64,000 bases of DNA from Pectinatus haikarae (GCF_015732185.1 NZ_WIQM01000015.1:62001-126000); one strand, 5' to 3'. Positions 21,275-30,039 are shown, counted from the first letter of the stretch. Notes: a model not told the origin generated them from the sequence alone. A program made the numbers and translations.

Positions 21275-22075
21275 TTATTTGTTATCTGTCGGTTCAGTAC
21301 CGAACCATTTTTTATAAATTTTATTATATTCGCCGTTTTCTTTGAGCTTTTTAAGAGCAGCATTGAGCTCTCCCACAAGTTTAGTATTATCTTTTTTAAC
21401 TGCTATTCCATAGCTTTCAGAAGTAAGTTTTTCACCAACACGTTTTACCGTATTATCGCTGTTTTTCACCATATAATAATCATTGACAGGCTTGTCATTA
21501 ACCACTGCATCGACATTACCAGCTTTCAGCTCAAGAAAGGTATCCGCTGAACTGTTCATTTCCTTCACCTGTGCGTCAGGAATTTTTTTTGCTTCTTCAG
21601 CCCCAGTAGTACCTATCTGTACAGCAATCTTCTTTCCTTTAAGATCCGCAAAAGAATTGATATCATTATTATCGGCCTTTACTGCTATCGTCAACCCTGA
21701 ATCATAATAAGGATCAGAGAATCCCACTTGCTGTTTGCGTTCATCAGTTATCGACATCCCTGAAATGGCAATATCTATGTTGCCGCTTTGAAGCGCTGGT
21801 ATCAGTCCATCAAAAGCGATATTGTTTATTTCTACATCAGTGCCCATTTCTTTGCCTATGGCTCTTATGAGATCCATATCGAATCCCTGATATTCATTGC
21901 TGTCTGCGCCTTGAAATTCAAAAGGAGCAAAATCAGCACTGGAACCTATTTTTAATGTTTTCGCAGTGCTGGAGCTAGAAGAAGAGTCCCTGTCTGCTGC
22001 ATTATCACCACAGCCAGCGGTGAGCATTGCCACGCTCATCAAAGCCGTCATGCATAAGAATAATATTTTTTTCAT
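21275..22075 (-). CDS. Amino acid-binding lipoprotein of the ABC transporter (family 3)
   Basis: 266 residues. A lipoprotein signal ends LTAGC with the lipidated Cys22, followed by a serine-rich linker. The family 3 signature is visible as GFDMDLIRAIGKEMG and later LQSGNIDIAISGMSIT and AVKKDNTKLVGELN. It captures an amino acid outside the membrane and hands it to the permease encoded 37 bases downstream. The substrate is not determinable here; the relatives bind glutamine, arginine, histidine or cystine. Confidence 0.92.
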   Translation of the reverse strand: MKKILFLCMTALMSVAMLTAGCGDNAADRDSSSSSSTAKTLKIGSSADFAPFEFQGADSNEYQGFDMDLIRAIGKEMGTDVEINNIAFDGLIPALQSGNIDIAISGMSITDERKQQVGFSDPYYDSGLTIAVKADNNDINSFADLKGKKIAVQIGTTGAEEAKKIPDAQVKEMNSSADTFLELKAGNVDAVVNDKPVNDYYMVKNSDNTVKRVGEKLTSESYGIAVKKDNTKLVGELNAALKKLKENGEYNKIYKKWFGTEPTDNK

Positions 22076-22134
22076 ATTGAATCCCCCATACTTTAATTTA
22101 CAGTCTTACTTGCGGCGTTATTGCTTCACTACGT

Positions 22135-22167
22135 AAAAAGGAGCACGGCTCATTCCCATGCTCCTTT
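22135..22167 (-). terminator. Terminator after the zinc-ribbon gene
   Basis: Stem AAAGGAGCA / TGCTCCTTT followed on the minus strand by TTTTTAC, 45 bases past the gene. It also separates this gene from the ABC operon. Confidence 0.75.
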
Positions 22168-22211
22168 GCCGACTATCCATACACGTAACCGTTCATTATT
22201 GCCACACAGTC

Positions 22212-22496
22212 TTATTTACGAAAAGTATTAAAGCAATCACGGCAGTATACCGGGCGATCAGATTTTGGCTCAAACGGAACTTGTGTCTCCTTGCCGCATT
22301 TCGCACAAACCACTTCATACATTTTACGCGGCGCCGACTGTCCGTCGCGGCTGTGTTTTTTTGAGTCGCGGCAATCATGGCAACGCCCCGGTTCGTTTGC
22401 AAAGCCTTTTTCCGCATAAAATTCCTGTTCCCCTGCGGTAAAAGTAAATTCTTTGCCGCAGTCTTTGCATACCAAAGTCTTGTCTTGATAATCCAT
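22212..22496 (-). CDS. Small double zinc-ribbon protein (CxxC-x17-CxxC type)
   Basis: 94 residues from the ATG at 22496, nine bases from AAGGAG. Two zinc-ribbon halves are visible: CKDCGKEFTF with GRCHDCRDSKK, and VCAKCGKETQVPF with VYCRDCFNTFRK. The first matches the small 'probable zinc-ribbon' family, the second the CxxC-x17-CxxC family; both have no assigned role. It forms its own unit between two terminator-like elements. Confidence 0.85.
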   Translation of the reverse strand: MDYQDKTLVCKDCGKEFTFTAGEQEFYAEKGFANEPGRCHDCRDSKKHSRDGQSAPRKMYEVVCAKCGKETQVPFEPKSDRPVYCRDCFNTFRK

Positions 22497-22606
22497 CTGT
22501 AAAATCTCCTTACATTTCAAGCCCGTTCGTTCTCCATCGCCGTAATGTCTAGCTGTGCAAAATAGAACAAAATAAGCTTATATAAATTTACGGCAAAGCC
22601 GTATAA

Positions 22607-22792
22607 TCAAACACTAAGGTCCACATTAACACCAAGGTTTGGATCCGAGCCGGCAGACATTTCAGTAATCATTTCAGCAGATGAATTCATATCATCAAAA
22701 ACCTTGCCAAGAACTGCCACTCCCACACTGTCCTGTGTCCGTTCCTGACTTATGCCAACTGACATTGCAGCAATACTCATAATAGCATCCAT
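22607..22792 (-). CDS. YjfB-like small protein (putative motility-associated family)
   Basis: 61 residues from the ATG at 22792. The pattern MDAIMSIAAMSVGISQERTQ, then VGVAVLGKVFDD and a C-terminal DPNLGVNVDLSV matches the YjfB family, often found near flagellar or motility genes, function unknown. None of those genes is in this window. A consensus promoter lies 44 bases upstream. Confidence 0.8.
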   Translation of the reverse strand: MDAIMSIAAMSVGISQERTQDSVGVAVLGKVFDDMNSSAEMITEMSAGSDPNLGVNVDLSV

Positions 22793-22835
22793 AATGAACA
22801 TATCCTTTCGGCATAGATATCGCAAATCTGTCTTT

Positions 22836-22864
22836 ATTATAAAGGAAGGTCAGGTAATTTGCAA
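22836..22864 (-). promoter_or_regulatory. Sigma-A promoter of the YjfB-like gene
   Basis: TTGCAA (22864-22859), 17-base spacer, perfect TATAAT (22841-22836). No motility-sigma (TAAA-GCCGATAA) promoter is seen. Confidence 0.7.
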
Positions 22865-22917
22865 TAAAATTTCATTTTATGACAGTAAATTCGCGATAAT
22901 AGAAATTATTTTTTCCT

Positions 22918-22961
22918 AAAAAACCCGCAGGGCACTTTAAAAGTGCCCTGCGGGTTTTTAT
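22918..22961 (-). terminator. Terminator after cysK
   Basis: A perfect stem of about 18 bp, AAAACCCGCAGGGCACTT with its complement, closes a four-base loop and is followed by TTTTTTAG on the minus strand; it lies 23 bases past cysK. Confidence 0.9.
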
Positions 22962-22983
22962 CATCTGCAGCTATATCTATTTA

Positions 22984-23916
22984 TCATTCGCTGAATAAGG
23001 CTGTAGACAAATATCTTTCGCCCGTATCAGGAAGAACAGCAACTATCGTTTTGCCTGCATTTTCAGGTTTTGCAGCCAGTTCTACAGCAGCGGCAAAAGC
23101 AGCCCCCGAAGAAATTCCTACCAAAACCCCCTCTGACTGAGAAAATTCACGGCCGTATTTAAATGCATCTTCATTGGAAACAGTTATAATACCGTCATAA
23201 ATATCTGTATCAAGGGTATCAGGCACAAACCCGGCGCCTATTCCCTGGATTTTATGCGGGCCGGCTTTTCCTTCACTCAGTACGGGCGATGTCTGCGGTT
23301 CAACCGCATAAACTTTTACTGAAGGATTTTTTTCCTTCAAATACTTGCCCGTGCCCGAAAGAGTGCCGCCCGTACCAACTCCGGCAATAAAAATATCCAC
23401 CTTGCCTTCTGTATCATCCCAAATTTCCGGACCAGTAGTCTGGTAATGAGCTTTTGGGTTAGCGGGATTAGTGAACTGAGACGGGATGAACGCATTGGGA
23501 GTTTTTTTTGCTAATTCTTCAGCTTTTGCGATAGCGCCCTTCATGCCAGCCTTGCCATCAGTCAGTACAATTTCTGCACCATAAGCTTTCAACAAATTGC
23601 GACGCTCCACGCTCATCGTTTCCGGCATTGTTATTATTATTTTATAACCGTGTGCGGCAGCAATAGCAGCCAATCCTATTCCTGTATTTCCGCTGGTAGG
23701 TTCAATAATAACAGAATCCTTCTTCAATATGCCATGTTCTTCGGCATCTTCAATCATTGATTTTGCAATACGATCCTTTGTGCTGCCGGCCGGGTTAAAA
23801 TACTCTAATTTAGTGAGTATATCAGCCTTTAAGCCGTGACTCTTTATGTAATTGTTTGCCCTTAAAAGGGGCGTTCCCCCTATAAGTTGTGTGATACTGT
23901 CATATACTTTAGCCAT
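22984..23916 (-). CDS. cysK: Cysteine synthase A (O-acetylserine sulfhydrylase)
   Basis: 310 residues from the ATG at 23916, eight bases from GGAGG. The PLP lysine is K47 in NPAGSTKDR, the substrate loop is PTSGNTGIG, and the phosphate-binding loop is [15 protein letters not shown]. It makes cysteine from O-acetylserine and sulfide. Length and the absence of a CBS domain favour CysK over cystathionine synthase. It is monocistronic, behind an attenuator-like leader and a consensus promoter. Confidence 0.95.
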   Translation of the reverse strand: MAKVYDSITQLIGGTPLLRANNYIKSHGLKADILTKLEYFNPAGSTKDRIAKSMIEDAEEHGILKKDSVIIEPTSGNTGIGLAAIAAAHGYKIIITMPETMSVERRNLLKAYGAEIVLTDGKAGMKGAIAKAEELAKKTPNAFIPSQFTNPANPKAHYQTTGPEIWDDTEGKVDIFIAGVGTGGTLSGTGKYLKEKNPSVKVYAVEPQTSPVLSEGKAGPHKIQGIGAGFVPDTLDTDIYDGIITVSNEDAFKYGREFSQSEGVLVGISSGAAFAAAVELAAKPENAGKTIVAVLPDTGERYLSTALFSE

Positions 23917-24016
23917 TTTAATAACCTCCATTTATATTGTTATAGTGCATATAATAATGATTTATTTTCCCAGCGCCCGCATATGCCAATAGTCTTCAAG
24001 TAAAGCTAAATAATCT

Positions 24017-24077
24017 AAAAAAAGCCTGGAAGGATACGCTCACACCCCTCCAAGCTTTTAGTTTTCTAATCAGCTTG
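24017..24077 (-). promoter_or_regulatory. Attenuator-like leader of cysK (terminator with competing antiterminator)
   Basis: A terminator stem AAGCTTGGAGG / CCTTCCAGGCTT with seven T residues lies about 100 bases before cysK. Its 5' arm AGCTTG can instead pair with CAAGCT (24077-24072), helped by TTAG / CTAA, making a mutually exclusive antiterminator. No T-box sequence, SAM-box core or leader ORF with ATG is seen, so the signal is unknown. Confidence 0.6.
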
Positions 24078-24128
24078 CTGTCCGCTAAAATTGATCAATA
24101 ACTGACGCTTCTTATGTTTATGTTTTCA

Positions 24129-24157
24129 ATTTTAGCACGCTCAATTTATAAAGTCAA
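24129..24157 (-). promoter_or_regulatory. Sigma-A promoter of cysK with an overlapping 11-bp inverted repeat
   Basis: TTGACT (24157-24152), 17-base spacer, TAAAAT (24134-24129). The -10 lies inside one arm of a perfect inverted pair GCTAAAATTGA / TCAATTTTAGC (24084-24094 and 24126-24136), a possible operator. Confidence 0.75.
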
Positions 24158-24208
24158 ATATTTCTTGTTGGCTGTCTCAGATTTTTCAATTTATTTAAAA
24201 ATATTTTG

Positions 24209-24237
24209 TTGGGTTATGAATAAAACCATATTATAAT
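24209..24237 (+). promoter_or_regulatory. Promoter of the MFS gene at 24295
   Basis: TTGGGT (24209-24214), 17-base spacer, perfect TATAAT (24232-24237), 57 bases before the start codon and divergent from cysK. Confidence 0.6.
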
Positions 24238-24294
24238 GAGTGTAATATATTTTCTATAGTTTGAAAGATCACATGGGATAGGACGGATAATGTA

Positions 24295-25659
24295 ATGGAT
24301 GAAAAGAAAGTTTTTATCTCTGTATTGTTAACCTCTTTTTTCGGTCCTTTTATGGCCAGCTCTGTAAATGTTGCCATTCCCTCCATGGCTCAGGAATACG
24401 GCTTGAACGCTGCAGAGCTTACAGGGGTTTTAACTTTGTTTTTATTAGGCGCTGTTTCTTTTTTACTTCCTTTCGGCAAAATTGCCGATATAAAAGGCCG
24501 CCGCAAAATATACCAATATGGTTGTTTTGGTGTAGCGGTCAGTACATTTTTGTGTATTTTTTCTCCCAGTCTTAAAATATTGCTCATACTGCGGTTTATT
24601 CAAGGTGTATGTATGTCCATGAATTTCTCTACAGGCATGGCTATGCTGATAGCCAGCCACCCGGCACAAAAGCGCGGGCAGGTAATAGGTTATTCTGCGG
24701 CCTGCGTATATCTCGGACTTTCTCTGGGGCCGGTACTCGGTGGCGCCCTTACTGAGTTTTGGGGTTGGCGTACCGTATTTATCTTCACTTCATTTGGCAT
24801 CTTGGCCAGCATTTGCATAATGCAAACTGTCCGCCAGGAGTGGTACGGCAATCAGTGTGAAAAGCTGGACATCATCAGTTCTGTACTTTATTTTTTATTT
24901 TCTTCCTTAATACTATACGGAATTTCCAACTATTCAGGACACCCGTCCATGAAATGGCTGTGTCTTTCAGGTTTTATCTTAGGAATAATTCTCATAGTCA
25001 GACAAAAATATACACCTTTTCCACTTTTTAATCTCTCTTTGTTTAAAAACACTATCTTCACCATGTCAAATATTGCTGCGTTCATCCACTACAGCGCAAC
25101 ATTCGGCATTTCCTTTGTTCTGTCTCTGTACCTGCAGGTTATTCGCGGGCTCAATCCATTCAGCGCAGGCATGCTGCTGCTTTTACAGCCAATAATGATG
25201 TCTGTATTATCACCATTTGCCGGTGCTCTGTCTGATAAATTCGAACCGCGTCTGGTTGCTTCCTGCGGTATGACATTGACCGCTGCCGGCCTTTTTTCAC
25301 TTTCGTTTTTGACATATGAAACTTCATTTTATCATATCGGTCTGATCTTACTTGTAATAGGAATAGGTTTTGCCCTTTTTTCTTCGCCAAACAACAATGC
25401 TATCATGGGTGCAGTTTCCCCCAGTCTGTACGGTGTAGCTTCATCAATTTTAGCTGCCATGCGAATGTTTGGGCAGGCGGCCAGTATGGCTGTCGTATCA
25501 TTGCTGCTGACTGTGTACACCAACGATATTGTCGCCGCAGCGTATCTTCCAGCCTTGCTTGAAGGTATGCAGAAAATTTTTATAGTCTTATCTCTCACCT
25601 GCACAGCAGGGATTTTTTGTTCATTAGCCAGAGGATCAAAAAAACATAACTCAGTATAA
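24295..25659 (+). CDS. MFS transporter, DHA2 (QacA/EmrB-like) family
   Basis: 454 residues, almost wholly hydrophobic, compatible with 14 membrane helices. Motif A is GKIADIKGRRKIYQYG, the helix-5 antiporter motif region is LGLSLGPVLGGALTEFWGWR, and the second-half motif is AGALSDKFEPR. Relatives export drugs, dyes or bile compounds using the proton gradient. It is a single gene with its own promoter, divergent from cysK; the substrate is not evident. A second DHA2 member is at 60436. Confidence 0.9.
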   Translation: MDEKKVFISVLLTSFFGPFMASSVNVAIPSMAQEYGLNAAELTGVLTLFLLGAVSFLLPFGKIADIKGRRKIYQYGCFGVAVSTFLCIFSPSLKILLILRFIQGVCMSMNFSTGMAMLIASHPAQKRGQVIGYSAACVYLGLSLGPVLGGALTEFWGWRTVFIFTSFGILASICIMQTVRQEWYGNQCEKLDIISSVLYFLFSSLILYGISNYSGHPSMKWLCLSGFILGIILIVRQKYTPFPLFNLSLFKNTIFTMSNIAAFIHYSATFGISFVLSLYLQVIRGLNPFSAGMLLLLQPIMMSVLSPFAGALSDKFEPRLVASCGMTLTAAGLFSLSFLTYETSFYHIGLILLVIGIGFALFSSPNNNAIMGAVSPSLYGVASSILAAMRMFGQAASMAVVSLLLTVYTNDIVAAAYLPALLEGMQKIFIVLSLTCTAGIFCSLARGSKKHNSV

Positions 25660-25677
25660 GTTTTCTCGATCTGATTG

Positions 25678-25706
25678 TTGTAATAGCTTATCAACCATGC
25701 TATACT
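25678..25706 (+). promoter_or_regulatory. Sigma-A promoter of rpsF-ssb-rpsR
   Basis: TTGTAA (25678-25683), 17-base spacer, TATACT (25701-25706), followed by a ~90-base leader. Confidence 0.7.
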
Positions 25707-25752
25707 TATAAAGTTAATAATTTATTAGACTGGTTTCAAAATTTATTTTTGA

Positions 25753-25797
25753 ATCCCCTGCCCCTGTTTTGGGGCCGATAGTCCAGAGAGGGAGGTG
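25753..25797 (+). promoter_or_regulatory. S6:S18-type leader motif of the rpsF operon
   Basis: A hairpin CCCC-TGTTTT-GGGG is followed at once by CCGATAG. A lower stem (CCCCTG with CAG-AGAGGG) would sequester the rpsF ribosome site. A hairpin next to an unpaired CCG is the known S6:S18 binding motif that lets the two operon products repress their own translation; the match here is by eye. Confidence 0.65.
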
Positions 25798-25802
25798 ATT
25801 TC

Positions 25803-26090
25803 GTGAGAAAGTACGAAGTCATATTCATTGTAAGACCAATGGAAGAAGAACAGACCAATACCGTAATTGAAAAGTTTTCTAAACTTATCACTGACAACGG
25901 TGGCACCATCGATAAAGAAGATCGCTGGGGCAAAAAACGTCTTGCCTATGAAATAAAAGGCAGTATGGACGGTTTTTATTGTCTGCTTCATATCAGTGCT
26001 GAATCTGCTTGTGCTGATGAAATTGATCGTGTAATGAAAATTACTGATGAAATCTTAAAGCACATGATTGTTAGATTAGACGAAAAATGA
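25803..26090 (+). CDS. rpsF: 30S ribosomal protein S6
   Basis: 95 residues with [19 protein letters not shown] and [24 protein letters not shown], read as adjoining blocks. S6 pairs with S18 on the 30S platform, and both are encoded here with ssb between them. The start is GTG behind GGAGGTGATTTC. The leader carries a candidate S6:S18 regulatory motif. Confidence 0.97.
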   Translation: MRKYEVIFIVRPMEEEQTNTVIEKFSKLITDNGGTIDKEDRWGKKRLAYEIKGSMDGFYCLLHISAESACADEIDRVMKITDEILKHMIVRLDEK

Positions 26091-26112
26091 TTCGTTTAGG
26101 GGGGAAACGCAT

Positions 26113-26538
26113 ATGAATAAAGTCATCCTGGCAGGACGACTTGCTACTGATCCTGAGGTTCGTTATACTCAGACAGGGAAAGCTGTAGCTTCGTTCCGTC
26201 TGGCTGTAAACAAAAGATTTTCCCGTGATCAGCAGAATACAGCTGATTTTTTCTCCATCATCGCATGGCAGAAATTAGCGGAAATATGCGGTAATAATCT
26301 GGTTAAAGGCAGCCAAATTCTAGTGGACGGCTATTTGCAGGTACGTAATTATGACGCTCAGGACGGTTCCAAGCGTTATGTGACTGAAATAGTGGCTAAC
26401 GATATAGAATTTATGGGTACACGCCCGGCTCATTCCGACAATGACTATTCCGGAGCACCAAGCCAGCAGCCTGCCGCATCTAGTCCGGCTTCCTCATTCG
26501 GTTCGGAACTGCCCCCTGACGAAGAGATTCCATTTTAA
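26113..26538 (+). CDS. ssb: Single-stranded DNA-binding protein
   Basis: 141 residues. The N-terminal OB-fold (about 1-105) starts [20 protein letters not shown] and includes [21 protein letters not shown]; a proline/serine-rich linker leads to the acidic tip PPDEEIPF used to recruit replication and repair proteins. It lies between rpsF and rpsR, the usual Firmicute order. Confidence 0.97.
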   Translation: MNKVILAGRLATDPEVRYTQTGKAVASFRLAVNKRFSRDQQNTADFFSIIAWQKLAEICGNNLVKGSQILVDGYLQVRNYDAQDGSKRYVTEIVANDIEFMGTRPAHSDNDYSGAPSQQPAASSPASSFGSELPPDEEIPF

Positions 26539-26555
26539 TTAGGAGGTATATACCA

Positions 26556-26789
26556 TTGGTTAAACGTGATAGAGGTAGAAGACCAAAGAGAAAAGTTTGC
26601 AGTTTCTGCGCAGATAAAGTAGAAGCAATTGATTATAAAGACGTTGCTAAATTACGTCGTTTCATTACCGAACGCGGCAAGATTTTACCGCGCCGTATCT
26701 CTGGTAACTGTGCACATCATCAACGTCAGGTAACTTTAGCGATCAAACGTGCCCGTAATATTGCTTTATTGCCTTTCACAGCAGAATAA
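26556..26789 (+). CDS. rpsR: 30S ribosomal protein S18
   Basis: 77 residues with [22 protein letters not shown], in adjoining blocks, and [30 protein letters not shown]. It starts with TTG behind AGGAGGTATATACCA. It is the last gene of the rpsF operon and has a terminator five bases later. Confidence 0.97.
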   Translation: MVKRDRGRRPKRKVCSFCADKVEAIDYKDVAKLRRFITERGKILPRRISGNCAHHQRQVTLAIKRARNIALLPFTAE

Positions 26790-26791
26790 AT

Positions 26792-26826
26792 AAAAAGTCG
26801 GTGCAAGTTTTGCGCCGACTTTTTAT
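26792..26826 (+). terminator. Terminator after rpsR
   Basis: Stem AAAAAGTCGG(T)GC / GC(G)CCGACTTTTT around AAGTTTT, followed by ATTTATT. Confidence 0.9.
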
Positions 26827-26865
26827 TTATTCTGCAAAATCTATTCAGCAGTTACTGATAGAACC

Positions 26866-26894
26866 TTGACACTAATTGTTTATTTTGCTAGACT
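26866..26894 (+). promoter_or_regulatory. Sigma-A promoter of thiC
   Basis: Perfect TTGACA (26866-26871), 17-base spacer, TAGACT (26889-26894). Transcription would start just before the TPP riboswitch. Confidence 0.8.
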
Positions 26895-26897
26895 GAA

Positions 26898-26980
26898 CGC
26901 AGCAGGGGTGCTTTATGCTGAGAGGGCAATTTTGCCCAACCCTTTGAACCTGTTGGTTAATACCATCGTAGGGAAGCTGA
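26898..26980 (+). promoter_or_regulatory. TPP riboswitch (THI element) of thiC
   Basis: The conserved blocks CAGGGGTGC, GCTGAGAGGGC, ACCCTTTGAACCTG, TTAATACCATCGTAGGGAAGC occur in order, with a helix GGGCAATTTTGCCC in the variable arm. It senses thiamine pyrophosphate and should shut off thiC when TPP is abundant. Confidence 0.96.
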
Positions 26981-26994
26981 CATTGTCATCTACC

Positions 26995-27027
26995 GTCTGC
27001 TTTCTCTTATGAAGGCAGACTTTTTTA
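26995..27027 (+). terminator. Riboswitch-controlled terminator ahead of thiC
   Basis: GTCTGC pairs with GCAGAC (27015-27020), extended by CTTTC / GAAG, followed by TTTTTT. It lies 15 bases after the aptamer, so ligand control probably acts on transcription elongation. Confidence 0.88.
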
Positions 27028-27080
27028 TTTGGATAAATTATCTGTAATATGAAGCCGCAAAAGGCAGAAAAGAGGACTAC

Positions 27081-28403
27081 ATGCATTACAAAACACAGAT
27101 AGAAGCAGCAAAACAGGGTATCTTAACGGATCAGGTCAAACTGGCTGCAGAAAAAGAAAACCGTTCGGCAGAATGGATCAGAGAGCGTCTTGCCAACGGA
27201 GTTATTACTATTCCCGCTAATATCCACCATCAGTCACTTTCAGCTGAAGGCATCGGTGATGGATTAAAAACAAAAATCAACGTAAATCTGGGTATATCAG
27301 GTGATGCTAAAAATTATGATTTAGAAATGAATAAAGTAAAAATGGCCGTCAAAATGGGGGCCGAATCTATCATGGATCTCTCCAATTACGGAAAGACACA
27401 TGAATTTCGCGAAAAACTTATCGAATATTCACCTGCTATGATAGGAACAGTTCCCATGTATGATGCCATAGGCTATCTGGAGAAGGATCTGCTGAAAATG
27501 ACCGCTGACGACTTTCTCCGCGTGGTGGAAGCACATGCAAAAGAAGGCGTTGACTTCATGACTATCCATGCCGGTATCAATCGCCGCGCAATAGAAGGCT
27601 TCAAGAGATCAGGACGCCGCATGAATATCGTTTCCCGCGGCGGTTCGCTTCTGTTCGCCTGGATGGAAATGACAGGCAACGAAAATCCATTTTTTGAACA
27701 TTATGATGATGTTTTAGAAATACTCCATGAGCATGACGCCGTTATTTCTATAGGAGATTCATTGCGTCCCGGCTGTCTTGACGATTCCACCGATGCGGGG
27801 CAGATCGGTGAACTTATAGAGATTGGTTATCTCACCGACCGTGCTTGGAAAGCCGGTGTTCAAGTGCTGGTCGAAGGCCCCGGACATATGGCCATAGATG
27901 AAATCGCCGCCAATATGAAGCTTCAGAAAAGACTTTGCCATAATGCACCTTTCTATGTACTGGGCCCATTAGTCACTGATATAGCCCCCGGCTATGATCA
28001 TATAACCTCTGCAATCGGCGGTGCCATCGCCGCTTCAAACGGTGCAAATTTTTTATGCTATGTCACTCCGGCCGAACATCTGCGCCTGCCGGATCTGACT
28101 GATGTTCGTGACGGCATTATAGCCGCTAAAATTGCTGCGCACGCTGCCGACATTGCCAATAAACTTCCCGGTGCCAGAGATCAGGACAATCGTATGGCGG
28201 ATGCCCGTCAAAAACTAGATTGGGACGCTATGTTCAAAGAAGCTATAGATCCTGAAAAAGCCAAACGCTATTATGAAAGCGTGCCGCTCGCACAAAAACA
28301 TACCTGTTCCATGTGCGGCAAAATGTGTGCAGTACGCACAACGAATAAAATTCTCAGCGGTGAAAAAGTTATTTTCTGTGACGAGGACGGCGATTGCAGC
28401 TGA
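27081..28403 (+). CDS. thiC: Phosphomethylpyrimidine synthase
   Basis: 440 residues, the shorter form common in anaerobes. ThiC is a radical SAM enzyme turning aminoimidazole ribotide into the thiamine pyrimidine. Visible are [66 protein letters not shown] and the C-terminal cluster motif CSMCGKMC (Cys-x2-Cys-x4-Cys). It stands alone under a TPP riboswitch; no other thiamine gene is nearby. Confidence 0.97.
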   Translation: MHYKTQIEAAKQGILTDQVKLAAEKENRSAEWIRERLANGVITIPANIHHQSLSAEGIGDGLKTKINVNLGISGDAKNYDLEMNKVKMAVKMGAESIMDLSNYGKTHEFREKLIEYSPAMIGTVPMYDAIGYLEKDLLKMTADDFLRVVEAHAKEGVDFMTIHAGINRRAIEGFKRSGRRMNIVSRGGSLLFAWMEMTGNENPFFEHYDDVLEILHEHDAVISIGDSLRPGCLDDSTDAGQIGELIEIGYLTDRAWKAGVQVLVEGPGHMAIDEIAANMKLQKRLCHNAPFYVLGPLVTDIAPGYDHITSAIGGAIAASNGANFLCYVTPAEHLRLPDLTDVRDGIIAAKIAAHAADIANKLPGARDQDNRMADARQKLDWDAMFKEAIDPEKAKRYYESVPLAQKHTCSMCGKMCAVRTTNKILSGEKVIFCDEDGDCS

Positions 28404-28439
28404 CCCACCTTTGCTTATTACACAACAGTATCACAGCAA

Positions 28440-28473
28440 GAGTTTGCAGCTTGATTTGCAAACTCCTGTTTTC
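28440..28473 (+). terminator. Probable terminator after thiC
   Basis: A perfect 9-bp stem GAGTTTGCA / TGCAAACTC with an eight-base loop lies 37 bases past thiC; the T tract (CTGTTTTC) is weak. Confidence 0.65.
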
Positions 28474-28537
28474 ACTTGTCTAGATCATTATTTTTCGTTA
28501 CAATATTATTATCTTTTTATTGTGAGGTTTTAATATT

Positions 28538-29383
28538 ATGATGGATTTGCACTGTCATACCGCAGCATCGGACGGACAATACTCTCCTGTTCAGCTCATA
28601 AAACTAGCGAAAAAAACCGGCATTACTGTTCTTGCCATAACGGATCATGATACTGTAGACAGCCTCTGGCAGGGAGAATTGTCAGCTAAGGAGTCCCGCA
28701 TACGTTTCATCCCCGGGATTGAAATAAACGCCCAAGGAAAAAATGTTCACATATTAGGCTATAATATCAATTATAAGAGCTCTGCTACGCAGGATATTTG
28801 TGCTGCCAACAAACAAATGCGCAGAAAAAGAGCCAAAATGATATTTGATTATTTGGCGGATAAAAATATTTATCTGACTTGGGCAGACATTGAAAAATAT
28901 GCTCCCGGCGGTATATTTGCAAGACCGCATTTTGCCCGGGCAATGATCGAACAAGGTTATATTTCTACGGTCAGTGAAGCCTTCGAACGATATCTTGATA
29001 CCGAGGAATTCCGCAAAATAAAACGTCCCCGCCCAACTGCCGAAGAGGCAATAAAAATGATAGAAACCATGTCTGGCATTCCGGTCCTTGCACATCCTGC
29101 ATTACAGAAAAAATCAGATAAAGAAATCGAAGCATTGATTGTCCATTTAAAAAATACAGGACTTGCCGGCATAGAATGTTATCATAGCGAACATTCAAAA
29201 AACGACATAGAAAAATATCTGGCTTTCGCCCACAAATATGACCTTCTTATTACTGGAGGCAGCGACTTTCATGGTGAAAAAATAAAACCATCCATTAAAC
29301 TTGGAACAGGTATAAATAATAACTTAAACTTTCACGACGAAAAACTGATAGAGAATCTGCAAAAATTTAAATCTTGGAACTAG
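28538..29383 (+). CDS. PHP-domain metal-dependent phosphoesterase (RNase AM/TrpH type)
   Basis: 281 residues. The PHP signature appears as DLHCHTAASDGQYSP (H5, H7, D12), then ITDHDTV, FIPGIEINAQ, FARPHFARAMI, PVLAHPAL and ITGGSDFHGE. Relatives such as YciV/TrpH hydrolyse nucleoside 3',5'-bisphosphates or trim RNA 5' ends; no DNA polymerase fusion is present. It is a single gene, 14 bases from and convergent with dhaL. Which substrate it uses is inferred only from the family. Confidence 0.85.
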   Translation: MMDLHCHTAASDGQYSPVQLIKLAKKTGITVLAITDHDTVDSLWQGELSAKESRIRFIPGIEINAQGKNVHILGYNINYKSSATQDICAANKQMRRKRAKMIFDYLADKNIYLTWADIEKYAPGGIFARPHFARAMIEQGYISTVSEAFERYLDTEEFRKIKRPRPTAEEAIKMIETMSGIPVLAHPALQKKSDKEIEALIVHLKNTGLAGIECYHSEHSKNDIEKYLAFAHKYDLLITGGSDFHGEKIKPSIKLGTGINNNLNFHDEKLIENLQKFKSWN

Positions 29384-29397
29384 TCTTTCTATTGTTT

Positions 29398-30039
29398 TTA
29401 TTCCAGCAGCTCAACAATGGCATCACCCATAGCTGCCAGCAGCAGCCGGCAGGATACCGAACCAGCATCGGGCACGCCGATGCTGCGCTCGCCCAGTCGG
29501 CTGGCTCTGCCGTATCTGGCCTTAAGCTCTCTGGTGGAATCGCTGCCGGCTTTTGCCGCAGCTTTCATTTTTATCAGGGCTGTCTTAAAGTCTTCCTTTT
29601 TCTCGGTGCTTTTTTTGAGGCTTTCAAGTGCCGGAGCGAGCGTATCAATAAGGGTTTTATCGCCGGGGCGGGCTTCGATTATTTCACTGAGTTTGCTGTA
29701 TCCTTTTTCGATCATCGCTGTGAGATCCGCCAGGCTTATCTTGGTCAGCCGGCTGCCAGCTTCACCCATTCCGATAAACAATGTGCCGTATATCGACCCC
29801 ATAGAACCGCCGATTTTATTCATTAGGGTTGTTCCCAGTTTTTCGAGTCCTTCATTGAAACTGAGTTCTTTGTCTTTATATTCCTTCTCAAACAGAGAAA
29901 ATCCTTTGTTCATGTTTATACCGTGGTCGCCGTCACCGATCAGTCCGTCAATATCGCTTAGATGTGTTTTGTTCTGTTGTATGCTCCGCACCATTGCCTG
30001 CAGGATAGAACGGCCTTTTTTATTATCAAATGCTGTCAT
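29398..30039 (-). CDS. dhaL: Dihydroxyacetone kinase-type subunit DhaL
   Basis: 213 residues, all-helical nucleotide-binding subunit. GLIGDGDHGINMNKGF holds the three aspartates (about D31, D36, D38) and H39 that hold Mg-nucleotide, and MGSIYGTLFIGMG and ARYGRASRLGERSIGVPDAGS are family blocks. It overlaps dhaK by four bases (ATGA). No DhaM phospho-donor subunit follows. The dhaKL pair is clearly more G+C-rich than the upstream operon genes. Confidence 0.93.
   Translation of the reverse strand: MTAFDNKKGRSILQAMVRSIQQNKTHLSDIDGLIGDGDHGINMNKGFSLFEKEYKDKELSFNEGLEKLGTTLMNKIGGSMGSIYGTLFIGMGEAGSRLTKISLADLTAMIEKGYSKLSEIIEARPGDKTLIDTLAPALESLKKSTEKKEDFKTALIKMKAAAKAGSDSTRELKARYGRASRLGERSIGVPDAGSVSCRLLLAAMGDAIVELLE

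Noticed and set aside
23940-24140. T-box or SAM riboswitch in the cysK leader
   Set aside because: No T-box core (GGTGG-ACCGCG), specifier stem or SAM-box blocks could be found; kept only as an unnamed attenuator.
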